DNA of 19,143 nucleotides, from assembly GCA_020853655.1 (NCBI GenBank), contig JADYYL010000286.1:1-19143 (forward strand), in the 5' to 3' direction. The notes under the pieces are model-generated. The model did not search any database and had not been told where the DNA came from. It was given only the letters and a program-made list of their open reading frames with translations. This document shows, in pieces, positions 6,868 to 14,187 of the stretch (position 1 is its first letter; the number at the start of each line of letters is the position of its first letter). The DNA is from Deltaproteobacteria bacterium (GTDB lineage: Bacteria > Bdellovibrionota_C > UBA2361 > SZUA-149 > JADYYL01). Made by a program: the position numbers and the translations under genes.

Positions 6868-8481
6868 ATGAAGATCTCTTTTCACAACAGCACTATCGAA
6901 AATGTCGAAGCGGGTCTCCGAGTGCTTCCCGTCACCCCGGAGAGATCATCGCCGTTGGCAAAGCGCCCCACATCCAAGGGGCGCGCGAAGACAATCACCG
7001 AAAGTGCGCTAGCAATCCCGGTCGAACTACAAGAGGCGAATAAGACATTCAACGGACAGCTTGCCGCAAAACTTAAGGAAACGAGGTTTCGCGCGCGCGC
7101 CGGAAAGCGGTCCACGGTAACGGCTGCTCGGTTCGATGCGCGGGGGCTTCCAATTCCTGTGAGTTTTCGCCTGAGTGGAGTTTCTCCCGACGCGTTGTCG
7201 CCTTCCGGGATTCACCTAGACGAATGGCGACAGCTTGGAGGAGATGCGGCGAGTGCGGCATTAGGACTCGGCGTCGAGGTCATCGCGGTCTCGCTTCGTC
7301 AAGTCAACAAGCGGCACCACGAAGCGATTGCCGAAGCGGTTTTGGAAGGAGTGGATCTTTCTCAGTATCGCTTCACGAAATTCAAGAGCGCGAAAAGCGC
7401 GGAGGGTCCGAAGATCCGAGAGGTCCAGTTTCTGGTTCGTGAGATGCCGCGGCGCCGGGCCATCAGTGCCGACGCGCAGACCGCAGGCGTTCGACTCACG
7501 CGCGATCTCGTCAACACTCCGCCAAGCGACATGAACCCGTCTGACATTCTCGGAGCGGCGCGTCAGATCGCCAAAGACTCGCGTGGTCGAATCAAGCTGA
7601 AAGTCTTTGATCGCTCTGCTTTGCAGAAGATGAAGGCTGGCTCCCTCCTCGCGGTTGCCCGCGGGAGTGATGAGCCTGCGTATCTGATCCATCTCGTCTA
7701 CACGCCGAAGCGCAAGCTCGGCACCAGGTTGACCGTCGCGCTCGTTGGAAAGGGGGTCACGTTCGATAGCGGCGGCCTTTCCATCAAGACCGGACACGGC
7801 ATGATGGAAATGAAGTGCGATATGGCCGGCGCGGCATGTTGCCTCGGCGTCCTTCGAGCGTTGATCGAACGTGAGAAATCGAATCCAATCGGACACGAGA
7901 TCCACGTCGTCATTCCCACGTGTGAGAACATGATTAACGGTCGCGCCGTCAAACCTGGCGACGTCGCCCGCGCGATGAACGGCAAGACGATCGAAATCTT
8001 GAACACAGATGCCGAAGGACGACTCATCCTCGCCGATGCCCTCGCCTACACCGAGAAGATCAACCCCGACGTCGTCATTGACGTCGCCACCCTCACGGGT
8101 GCCGTGGTCGTTGCGCTCGGCGGCGATTATGCCGGACTGTTCGCGAATCACGACCCGCTCGCCGATGTCATTTCCGAAGCCGCGGAGGAAGCGGGAGAAT
8201 GTATGTGGCAACTTCCCCTCGCTGCCGAGTATCGATCGCACATCGATAGTTCGATCGCCGATCTCAAGAACATTTCGCAGTCGTCAGGCCCAGGGGCAAT
8301 CATCGGAGCGATCTTCCTTCAAGAGTTCGTCCCCCGCGACGTAAAGTGGGCGCATATCGACATCGCCGGACCGGCGTTCTGGACCAAGTCGAACGAATAT
8401 ACCCCGGCAGGTGGTACTGGCTACGGTGTTCGAACGCTTCTGCGATCGCTTGAGAAGCTCAACGCACTGACATTGAAGTAA
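6868..8481 (+). CDS. pepA: Leucyl aminopeptidase, M17 family
   Basis: Cytoplasmic dinuclear-metal aminopeptidase of 537 aa that removes N-terminal amino acids from peptides, in a family normally acting as homohexamers. The catalytic domain is complete: the motif VGKGVTFDSGGLSIK carries K295, D300 and K307; D318 follows in KCDMAGA; and the signature NTDAEGRL carries D381, E383 and R385. These match the metal ligands and catalytic residues of Escherichia coli PepA. The N-terminal domain (1-170) is divergent, with a Ser/Lys/Arg-rich segment near residues 25-50, and the protein is somewhat longer than the usual 480-510 aa. It starts a likely two-gene operon with the membrane protein 8 nt downstream and diverges from the pseudo-receiver gene. 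Some PepA proteins also bind DNA at recombination sites and promoters; nothing here shows that directly. Confidence 0.95.
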   Translation: MKISFHNSTIENVEAGLRVLPVTPERSSPLAKRPTSKGRAKTITESALAIPVELQEANKTFNGQLAAKLKETRFRARAGKRSTVTAARFDARGLPIPVSFRLSGVSPDALSPSGIHLDEWRQLGGDAASAALGLGVEVIAVSLRQVNKRHHEAIAEAVLEGVDLSQYRFTKFKSAKSAEGPKIREVQFLVREMPRRRAISADAQTAGVRLTRDLVNTPPSDMNPSDILGAARQIAKDSRGRIKLKVFDRSALQKMKAGSLLAVARGSDEPAYLIHLVYTPKRKLGTRLTVALVGKGVTFDSGGLSIKTGHGMMEMKCDMAGAACCLGVLRALIEREKSNPIGHEIHVVIPTCENMINGRAVKPGDVARAMNGKTIEILNTDAEGRLILADALAYTEKINPDVVIDVATLTGAVVVALGGDYAGLFANHDPLADVISEAAEEAGECMWQLPLAAEYRSHIDSSIADLKNISQSSGPGAIIGAIFLQEFVPRDVKWAHIDIAGPAFWTKSNEYTPAGGTGYGVRTLLRSLEKLNALTLK

Positions 8482-8489
8482 AGCACTTC

Positions 8490-10544
8490 ATGGACCGTCG
8501 CTCCCCGCATCTGTGGATCTTGCTGATAGCTCTCCTCGCGATTTTTCAGCTCGGGACAGCGCCTGGCGTTCCGGTATCGTCCGGGTTCGCCGCCATTCCG
8601 TGGGAGAAGCAAGAGGGGTGCGTCGAAAGCAGCGATGCTCCGAACGGTCGGGAGCTGAGGATGGTTCTCGGCGGTCGTCGAGATCGCCGTGTTTGCTCCA
8701 GCGAGCCGTTCCTGCTCCCGCACTCGGATGTTGTCGAGATCGAGTTCGAAGTGCCCGACCCGCAAACGGAGAAGCTCCCGATCTGGGTTGAAGCACGTGG
8801 AACCGGAGTCGACCTCACGATCTCCCTTCCTCTCGACCAGCCCGGTGGGCGAACGGTGAGCGAGACGATTCGAACCCGCTCGGCCTTCATCCCCAATCAG
8901 CTTCGAGGGCAACCGATTAAGGTGGTCGTCACAGAGGGAAAGCGAACCCGACCAGGCGAGTTTCGGATGCGTTCTCGGATCAACTTCTCAGAGCGCCAAC
9001 CCTTTTACCGATTCCGAAGCGTCGCATCGATCTGGCCCTTCCGCGCGCTCACTTCCGTCTTTCTCGCCGCGGTGCTCCTTCCGATCGTTTTTGCAGCGGC
9101 ACCGGCAATTTCAAATCGTCGGCTGTTGTGCGCACTCATCTTCCTTTCGAGCGCGATCCATTTTCGTAGCTCCGCATATTTCCACTGGGACGAATGGCAT
9201 CTCATGCAGTCGTTCTATGAGAATGGATTGTCCCGCATTTTTCAGGCGCACAACGAGCACGTCCTCCCCATAGCCTTCTCGGTGTTTCGAGCTGAGATGG
9301 CAATGTTTGGCTCGAACTACGGCATGTATCTGCTCCTCTCGATCTTCGTACACGCCATCAACGCCCTTCTCCTGATCGGCTTACTTCAAACGTTATTCTC
9401 AACACTCCCGCATGCGCGCGCAGCAAGCGTGCTCGCTGGAGTGTTGTATGCGTTGAACGGACTCCATGCGGAGAGCGTGCAGTGGGGAATGGAGATCTGC
9501 ATAACCTTGCTCCAGACGTTCACACTCCTCGCTCTGCGCGCGACCGAGCGCTACGTCAGAACGCCAAAACCGCGATTACTCGCTCCAATTGCCGCCTATT
9601 CGATTCTTGCGCCGCTCACATTCGGAAACGGATTATGTCTTCCGGCATTGGTGGGCTGCTTCGGCTGGCTCGTCTGGCGTCTTCGATCTTCGCGTGAGGA
9701 TGATGTGAAGGTGATGAACGTGGTGCTCGCTGTCATTCTCTCGACGGTGGGCTCCGCAGCGGCGGCGGCGCTGTATGTCATTCATCGAGTTCCCTCGAAT
9801 GTACCTCCCATCCCCTCGACGTTGGGGGAGAAGATTGAGGGAATGGTGACCTACGCGCTGACCGCCAGCCAACTCGGGACGGTGTTGCGCGGCATTGCTC
9901 TGATCCCACACTACGAACCGGCAGTCGCTCAGCGACTCTATCCAAGCGCAATTGCCTCAACGCTTCCGCAGCCATGGTTGTGGATCATTCTCGGGTTCGC
10001 TGTCGGCATCGGACTCGCCATCCTCGCCATACGCGTTCTCGGAAGACGCGATGGATTCGCAGTCGCTGTCTCCGGCCAGCTGCTCATCCTTGTCCCGATG
10101 ATCCTGCCAGCCATTGGCCGTTGGGAGTTAGGGCCGCTCCAATCTCTCTCCATCCGGTATCATGTGCTCCCGCTCACCGGCCTTTTCCTTCTGTTGTTTC
10201 CAGTCGCCCTTCTTCTTTTTGAAAGGACAGCACGACCGACCACCCCGGGCCGTAACGCCCTCTGCCAACCGCTCTGGAGCTGGCCCGGGATCGCCGTCTG
10301 GTTCATTGCCGCGACAAATCTCTTTGCAGGCGCAGACTTTGAGTACTTCGTTGATCACGGAGTGCGAGATCGCATCTACATCGCGCAGTTGCGCGAGTGG
10401 AGGACACGCGTCCCAAGCGGTCCATACGAGGGAACGGGCACGGATTTGGCAGGCTTGTTTCCGATCTTTCCGCCGACGATGACGCCGGGACGGCATCCTG
10501 ATGAGATCTATCGAACGCTGACACAGCTCGACGAGAGGCGGTGA
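8490..10544 (+). CDS. Multi-pass membrane protein, GT-C glycosyltransferase-like
   Basis: Protein of 684 aa. One N-terminal helix (about 7-25) leads into a beta-rich, presumably periplasmic domain (about 30-170) with two cysteines (C44, C69) that could pair. From about 183 to 610 there are roughly ten hydrophobic helices. After the second or third helix comes the loop FHWDEWHL with D234 and E235, then HNEH at 254-257. An acidic pair in the first large extracytoplasmic loop is the hallmark of GT-C lipid-linked-sugar glycosyltransferases, and the DEW plus NEH combination occurs in several uncharacterised families of this fold. A soluble tail of about 65 aa ends the protein. The start codon has only a weak Shine-Dalgarno, and the 8-nt gap from pepA suggests coupling. 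A glycan-transfer role is inference; donor and acceptor are unknown. Confidence 0.7.
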   Translation: MDRRSPHLWILLIALLAIFQLGTAPGVPVSSGFAAIPWEKQEGCVESSDAPNGRELRMVLGGRRDRRVCSSEPFLLPHSDVVEIEFEVPDPQTEKLPIWVEARGTGVDLTISLPLDQPGGRTVSETIRTRSAFIPNQLRGQPIKVVVTEGKRTRPGEFRMRSRINFSERQPFYRFRSVASIWPFRALTSVFLAAVLLPIVFAAAPAISNRRLLCALIFLSSAIHFRSSAYFHWDEWHLMQSFYENGLSRIFQAHNEHVLPIAFSVFRAEMAMFGSNYGMYLLLSIFVHAINALLLIGLLQTLFSTLPHARAASVLAGVLYALNGLHAESVQWGMEICITLLQTFTLLALRATERYVRTPKPRLLAPIAAYSILAPLTFGNGLCLPALVGCFGWLVWRLRSSREDDVKVMNVVLAVILSTVGSAAAAALYVIHRVPSNVPPIPSTLGEKIEGMVTYALTASQLGTVLRGIALIPHYEPAVAQRLYPSAIASTLPQPWLWIILGFAVGIGLAILAIRVLGRRDGFAVAVSGQLLILVPMILPAIGRWELGPLQSLSIRYHVLPLTGLFLLLFPVALLLFERTARPTTPGRNALCQPLWSWPGIAVWFIAATNLFAGADFEYFVDHGVRDRIYIAQLREWRTRVPSGPYEGTGTDLAGLFPIFPPTMTPGRHPDEIYRTLTQLDERR

Positions 10545-10658
10545 GGGCCAAACAAAAACCTGTCACTTTGCGAGCGTGAGACGGCGATGCCGGAGACTCC
10601 GAGATGCGGTGAGCATCCAGAGCCTCCAGGTCATCGCGCGTGCCCCACACCCATCCAC
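10545..10658. other. Convergent intergenic spacer
   Basis: A gap of 114 bp between convergent genes. It holds only a small hairpin, GATGC-GGTGA-GCATC (10603-10617), too weak to call a terminator. No other structure was seen. Confidence 0.3.
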
Positions 10659-11123
10659 CTACAGAAGTGCACATGCAAGGACCCCCAGGAGGGCACCTGC
10701 CACGAAGATCAGGGTCCGCCCGAAACGCACACGCCACTTGCGAACGACGCCCCAGTGGTTGTGCCGATCGACCGCTCCGTTGCGGTTCACGTAGATCATC
10801 TCCGGATCCCACTCGGACTGCGACGGCTCGCGCCACCGCAAGTAGGCGTGATGGACGATCTCCCACCGACCGTTGCGAAACGTCGCCTCGATCGCTGCCG
10901 TTCGCACCGCAGGGTCGGAAAGAATGTTGAACCCTTCGAGCGTGAACGACGTGGGGCTGGTTGCCTCGTTCTTACGGAGCAGCGGAATGATGATTGGTGC
11001 ATCCGCTCCATCCGCCACCAGATCAACCTCGCCGACGTTCAAACGAACGATCCTCAACGAGCCGCGGTCATAGACGATCGACGGCGGTGACTGCTCGACG
11101 GCCACGACACTCGATAGCGCCAT
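10659..11123 (-). CDS. Small tail-anchored membrane protein of unknown function
   Basis: Protein of 154 aa, not recognised. A soluble domain of about 130 residues contains alternating strand-like segments (SIVYDRGSLRIVRLNVGEVDLV, split by polar turns, then the helix-forming TAAIEATFRNGRW). One hydrophobic helix sits at the very C-terminus (about 136-154, RTLIFVAGALLGVLACALL), so it is a candidate C-tail-anchored inner-membrane protein facing the cytoplasm. ATG 11123 is chosen for its purine-rich site GGAGAGGGAAGC just upstream; the in-frame extension to 11264 is Arg/Pro-rich and unlikely. It diverges from the small gene starting at 11424 and converges with the GT-C-like gene. Confidence 0.6.
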   Translation of the reverse strand: MALSSVVAVEQSPPSIVYDRGSLRIVRLNVGEVDLVADGADAPIIIPLLRKNEATSPTSFTLEGFNILSDPAVRTAAIEATFRNGRWEIVHHAYLRWREPSQSEWDPEMIYVNRNGAVDRHNHWGVVRKWRVRFGRTLIFVAGALLGVLACALL

Positions 11124-11423
11124 GCTTCCCTCTCCTGCGGGTGAAACCTCTTCAAGACATTTTGAATTTGGCCCGCCCCGCACCCGAGACCGGAGCGGTC
11201 CGCGATGTAAGGGGGCTAGGGAGCTTCTACCCACGGAACAATGAGGGAAAGACCTGGAGAGCACGGCTGGAGAGGGTGGTGCGGGACCTCAGGTCCGGAA
11301 CATACACTCGCTCATACGGTGTGACCGCCCATTGTTGCTCAAACGTCTGTGGTATGGAAGGGTCGGGACACATGAGAATGAACGCGCGGCGGGTTTGGGA
11401 CCGCGCTGGAACCGGAAGGCGTT
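11124..11423. promoter_or_regulatory. Divergent intergenic region of 300 bp
   Basis: No gene or tRNA-like fold was found. It holds the promoters of the two flanking small genes. Symmetric elements are GACCG-GAG-CGGTC at 11188-11200 and GGACCT-C-AGGTCC at 11284-11296. No clear sigma-70-type boxes were seen. Confidence 0.4.
11284..11296. promoter_or_regulatory. Palindrome GGACCT-C-AGGTCC
   Basis: A perfect 6-bp inverted repeat around a single base, roughly midway between the divergent starts at 11123 and 11424. It could be an operator, but a single short palindrome in GC-rich DNA is weak evidence. Confidence 0.25.
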
Positions 11424-11810
11424 ATGACGGAAGAAAAATTATCTCGAGCGGAAGAAGGGTTACGCCAGGCGATGCAGGCTGTTGACAGCCAGGTCTCTCG
11501 AGAGGTCTTCCGCCGCGACCCCGCCGAAAAAGAGAAAGAAGGGGTTCAAGCTTGGGCGCCGATCGACGATCGGATCGAGCGGACCTCCTCCTTCGTGCTC
11601 AACATGCTCGGAGAGAACGAGGTGCAACTCGAGTCCCTCCTCGTCTTCGCTCAAGCGTTCCCGAAGGTGCTGCAGCTCCTCATCGAGGACCTCGGCGAAG
11701 AAGGGCTCGGAAAAGTTCGAACGACGTATTGTTTGGAAGCGGCGAAGCGAATCGCCCAGACTGCGGAACGAACCGCGGAGGCGTTGAAGGGCCCCGTCGC
11801 GCTGATGTAA
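11424..11810 (+). CDS. Small acidic helical protein of unknown function
   Basis: Soluble cytoplasmic protein of 128 aa, unrecognised. It is predicted to be mostly helical: a charged N-terminus (MTEEKLSRAEEGLRQAMQ), a Lys/Glu-rich linker near 30-45, a hydrophobic helix pair around NMLGENEVQLESLLVFAQAF and VLQLLIEDLGEEG, then an Ala/Arg-rich C-terminal helix. The start is well supported by GGAAGG 4-5 nt before ATG 11424. It is monocistronic, with convergent transcription from the glmUS cluster and a GC-rich hairpin 10 nt after its stop. No signal peptide, transmembrane helix or known motif was seen. Confidence 0.6.
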   Translation: MTEEKLSRAEEGLRQAMQAVDSQVSREVFRRDPAEKEKEGVQAWAPIDDRIERTSSFVLNMLGENEVQLESLLVFAQAFPKVLQLLIEDLGEEGLGKVRTTYCLEAAKRIAQTAERTAEALKGPVALM

Positions 11811-11820
11811 GAGCAGCGAG

Positions 11821-11846
11821 GGCGCGCTGTGGCAGACACGCGCGCC
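11821..11846. terminator. GC-rich hairpin between convergent genes
   Basis: GGCGCGC pairs with GCGCGCC and, after one bulged T, GTG pairs with CAC around the loop GCAGA, giving a 10-bp stem. It sits between the stop of the plus-strand gene (11810) and the stop of the groES-like gene (11854, minus). There is no T-run on either strand, so termination is plausible rather than proven. Confidence 0.5.
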
Positions 11847-11853
11847 GAAGACT

Positions 11854-12246
11854 TCAAATCACCTCAATCTCTTGAACGATCGCCAAAATCTCCTTCGTCT
11901 CAACGACGCGGAGATCGTCGTCCCACGGCACGCGCGTTCCAGCTTTCTTCGGAATCAATACGGTGGCGCCGAGCGGAACGCCGCTGACATTCGCCTCCTC
12001 GCTCGTATCTTCATCCATCGCACTGGCGACTTCGATCACCTCGCCGAGAAGGCTCTCGTCCATCGAGTCGCGCGAGCCTTCCGGCAAATAGAGCCCCGCC
12101 TCAGTCTGATTCGATTCTTTCCGAACTCGAACGACGACGCGCATCCCTAAGGGATTCAGGCGTCGAACGGTGCGTCGATCTTTGCTCGTGTTCGACGTGC
12201 GCAGAATCTCTTTCTCTCGTTCCGAGAGTAGCATCTTCTCATTCAT
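11854..12246 (-). CDS. GroES/Cpn10-family protein with N-terminal extension
   Basis: Protein of 130 aa whose residues 30-127 follow the GroES pattern. RVVVRVRK (36-43) is the first strand, QTEAGLYLPEG (47-57) the mobile loop, GEVIEVAS (68-75) the next strand, VPLGATVLIPKKAGTRV (90-106) the GD-x-V-like strand and turn, and the end is KEILAIVQE (118-126). In GroES the mobile-loop tripeptide that docks to GroEL is Ile-Val-Leu; here the aligned residues are LYL (52-54). A basic N-terminal extension of about 30 residues is unusual, since GroES is normally about 97 aa. ATG 12246 has AGGA about 9 nt upstream. It lies 29 nt after glmS on the same strand, so it is probably the last gene of that operon. 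No groEL is adjacent. Family is clear; a true co-chaperonin role is uncertain. Confidence 0.8.
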   Translation of the reverse strand: MNEKMLLSEREKEILRTSNTSKDRRTVRRLNPLGMRVVVRVRKESNQTEAGLYLPEGSRDSMDESLLGEVIEVASAMDEDTSEEANVSGVPLGATVLIPKKAGTRVPWDDDLRVVETKEILAIVQEIEVI

Positions 12247-12275
12247 GAGTTCTGTTCCTTTGGTCGTCGCTTGAG

Positions 12276-14132
12276 CTACTCGACCGTGACGCTCTTCGCC
12301 AAGTTTCTCGGTTGATCGACATCCGTCCCGCGGTAGACAGCAACGTGATATGCGAGGAGCTGGAGCGGTATCGTCAGGACGATGTGGAGAAGGAGCTCCG
12401 GAATCTGTCCGACCGGCACGATCTCCCAAGCAATATCTTTCATCGCCGGTGTCTCAATATCGGTAATCCCGATGATCTGGCCGCCGCGTGCCTCCGCTTC
12501 CTTGAGATTCGACATCACCTTCTCGTAGTTCACGCCGTCGTGACCGACGACTGCGACGACTGGCGTTTCTTCGCCGATCAGCGAAATCGGACCGTGCTTC
12601 ATCTCTCCCGCCGGAAACCCCTCCGCCTTGGCGTATGAGATCTCCTTGAGCTTGAGTGCGCCTTCGAGCGCGACCGGATAGAGCATTCCGCGACCGAGGA
12701 ACATGAAGTGCTCACTCTTTCCGTATTTGCGCGCGATACGCTCGAGCTGCTTATCGAAGGTCAGCGAAGCCGTCACCAGCGCCGGGAGTTTCAGCAGATC
12801 CTCAAAGTGCGCCTGCGCCTGCGCCGGCGTGACTCGGCCGCGAGCCTGTCCGAGGTAAATCGCGACAAGCAGGCCAGCAACGAGTTGAGTCGTAAACGCC
12901 TTCGTGGAGGCAACACTGATCTCCGGACCGGCATGGGTGAAGAGAACATTCTTTGCTCGGCGCACGATGCTGGAGCCGACAACGTTGCAGATCGCAAGAG
13001 TCTTCGCTCCGTTCTCCACGGCGACATTCAGCGAGCCAAGTGTGTCCGCCGTTTCGCCGGACTGACTGATCACCATGAACAACGTCTTATCGTTGACGAC
13101 CGATGTCCGGTATCGAAACTCCGATCCGTAGTCGACCTCCACTGGCAATCCACACAACCGCTCGATGTAAAACTTCGTGACGAGCGCCGCATGCCAGGCT
13201 GTTCCGCAGGCAACGATGCACACGCGATCGATCGAGCGTAATTCGTTCGCCGTCAGCTGAACATCGTCGAGGAAAACACTCCCCTCTTGTTGGTTGAGCC
13301 GACCCCGAAACGTCTGCGTGATCGCGAGCGGTTGCTCATAAATCTCTTTCAGCATGAAGTGCCGAAAGCCGCCCTTCTCCGCGGTAACAGCGTCCCATGT
13401 AATCATCGTCGGCTCACGTTTGACGGTCTGCCCGTCCTTCTCGATGTGCACCTTATCCGCGGACACTTCAGCTATCTCGCCATCTTCGAGCACGTAGATC
13501 TTACGCGTATGCTCGAGAATCGCCGGGATATCTGACGCAATGTAGTTCTCCCCTTCGCCGAGTCCGATGATGACCGGCGTCGAATTCTTCGCAACGACAA
13601 GCGATGTCGGATGGGCACTCGACATCAGGACGAGCGCATAGCTTCCTTTCAGATCGTGAACCGCAGAGCGCGTGGCATTCAGCAGACCGTCAGACTTCGC
13701 GAGGTATCGATTCACGAGATGGGCCGCGATCTCTGTGTCCGTGTCGGATTGAAAGACGCACCCTTCTTTTTGCAGCTCCGCACGAAGCTCCGCGTAGTTC
13801 TCGATAATACCGTTGTGCACGACGCAAACATTTCCCGCGATGTGCGGATGAGCGTTCTGCTCCGACGGCTTTCCGTGCGTTGCCCAGCGCGTGTGGCCGA
13901 GTCCGATGCGAAGGACGCCGCCGGTCGCTGGCTCCATCGTCATTTTCTGTTCGCGAGTGAGAATGTCCTTGAGACGCGAGAGCTTTCCTTCGCTGCGATG
14001 CACGTCGAACCGACCGTTGACGACGGCGGCGACGCCGGCGGAGTCGTATCCACGATATTCGAGCTTCTCAAGCCCTCCGACAATAATCGGGACGGCACTT
14101 CTCGGTCCGACGTAGCCAACGATTCCGCACAC
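12276..14132 (-). CDS. glmS: Glutamine-fructose-6-phosphate aminotransferase (isomerizing)
   Basis: Cytoplasmic enzyme of 618 aa that makes glucosamine-6-phosphate from fructose-6-phosphate and glutamine, the first committed step to UDP-GlcNAc. It starts with fMet then Cys2 (CGIVGYVG), the N-terminal nucleophile of class II glutamine amidotransferases. GHTRWATHG and the segment VVHNGIIENY belong to the glutamine site. Two SIS domains follow (CGTAWHAAL and SQSGETADT in the first; the second contains LGRGMLYPVALEGALKLKE), and the C-terminus is VDQPRNLAKSVTVE with the catalytic Lys at 613. The start codon is GTG at 14132, preceded by AGGAGCAGGA. It follows glmU by 55 nt and precedes the groES-like gene. 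No glmS ribozyme-like structure is expected or seen upstream. Confidence 0.97.
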   Translation of the reverse strand: MCGIVGYVGPRSAVPIIVGGLEKLEYRGYDSAGVAAVVNGRFDVHRSEGKLSRLKDILTREQKMTMEPATGGVLRIGLGHTRWATHGKPSEQNAHPHIAGNVCVVHNGIIENYAELRAELQKEGCVFQSDTDTEIAAHLVNRYLAKSDGLLNATRSAVHDLKGSYALVLMSSAHPTSLVVAKNSTPVIIGLGEGENYIASDIPAILEHTRKIYVLEDGEIAEVSADKVHIEKDGQTVKREPTMITWDAVTAEKGGFRHFMLKEIYEQPLAITQTFRGRLNQQEGSVFLDDVQLTANELRSIDRVCIVACGTAWHAALVTKFYIERLCGLPVEVDYGSEFRYRTSVVNDKTLFMVISQSGETADTLGSLNVAVENGAKTLAICNVVGSSIVRRAKNVLFTHAGPEISVASTKAFTTQLVAGLLVAIYLGQARGRVTPAQAQAHFEDLLKLPALVTASLTFDKQLERIARKYGKSEHFMFLGRGMLYPVALEGALKLKEISYAKAEGFPAGEMKHGPISLIGEETPVVAVVGHDGVNYEKVMSNLKEAEARGGQIIGITDIETPAMKDIAWEIVPVGQIPELLLHIVLTIPLQLLAYHVAVYRGTDVDQPRNLAKSVTVE

Positions 14133-14187
14133 TGTTGTCCTGCTCCTAATGCGAGAGGTCTATTCACAAAATAAAGGCGTTGAGCGG

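Noticed and set aside
7261..8241. A long open frame (326 codons) on the minus strand inside pepA
   Set aside because: It is antisense to the conserved catalytic domain of pepA and its translation is charged low-information sequence, typical of a shadow frame in GC-rich coding DNA.
11124..11423. Possible tRNA or small RNA in the 300-bp spacer
   Set aside because: The GC-rich hairpins do not assemble into a cloverleaf, and no T-loop (GTTCRA) or promoter/terminator pair was found.
14133..14187. glmS ribozyme or riboswitch upstream of glmS
   Set aside because: Only 55 nt separate glmU from glmS, too short for the ribozyme, and no matching structure is visible.
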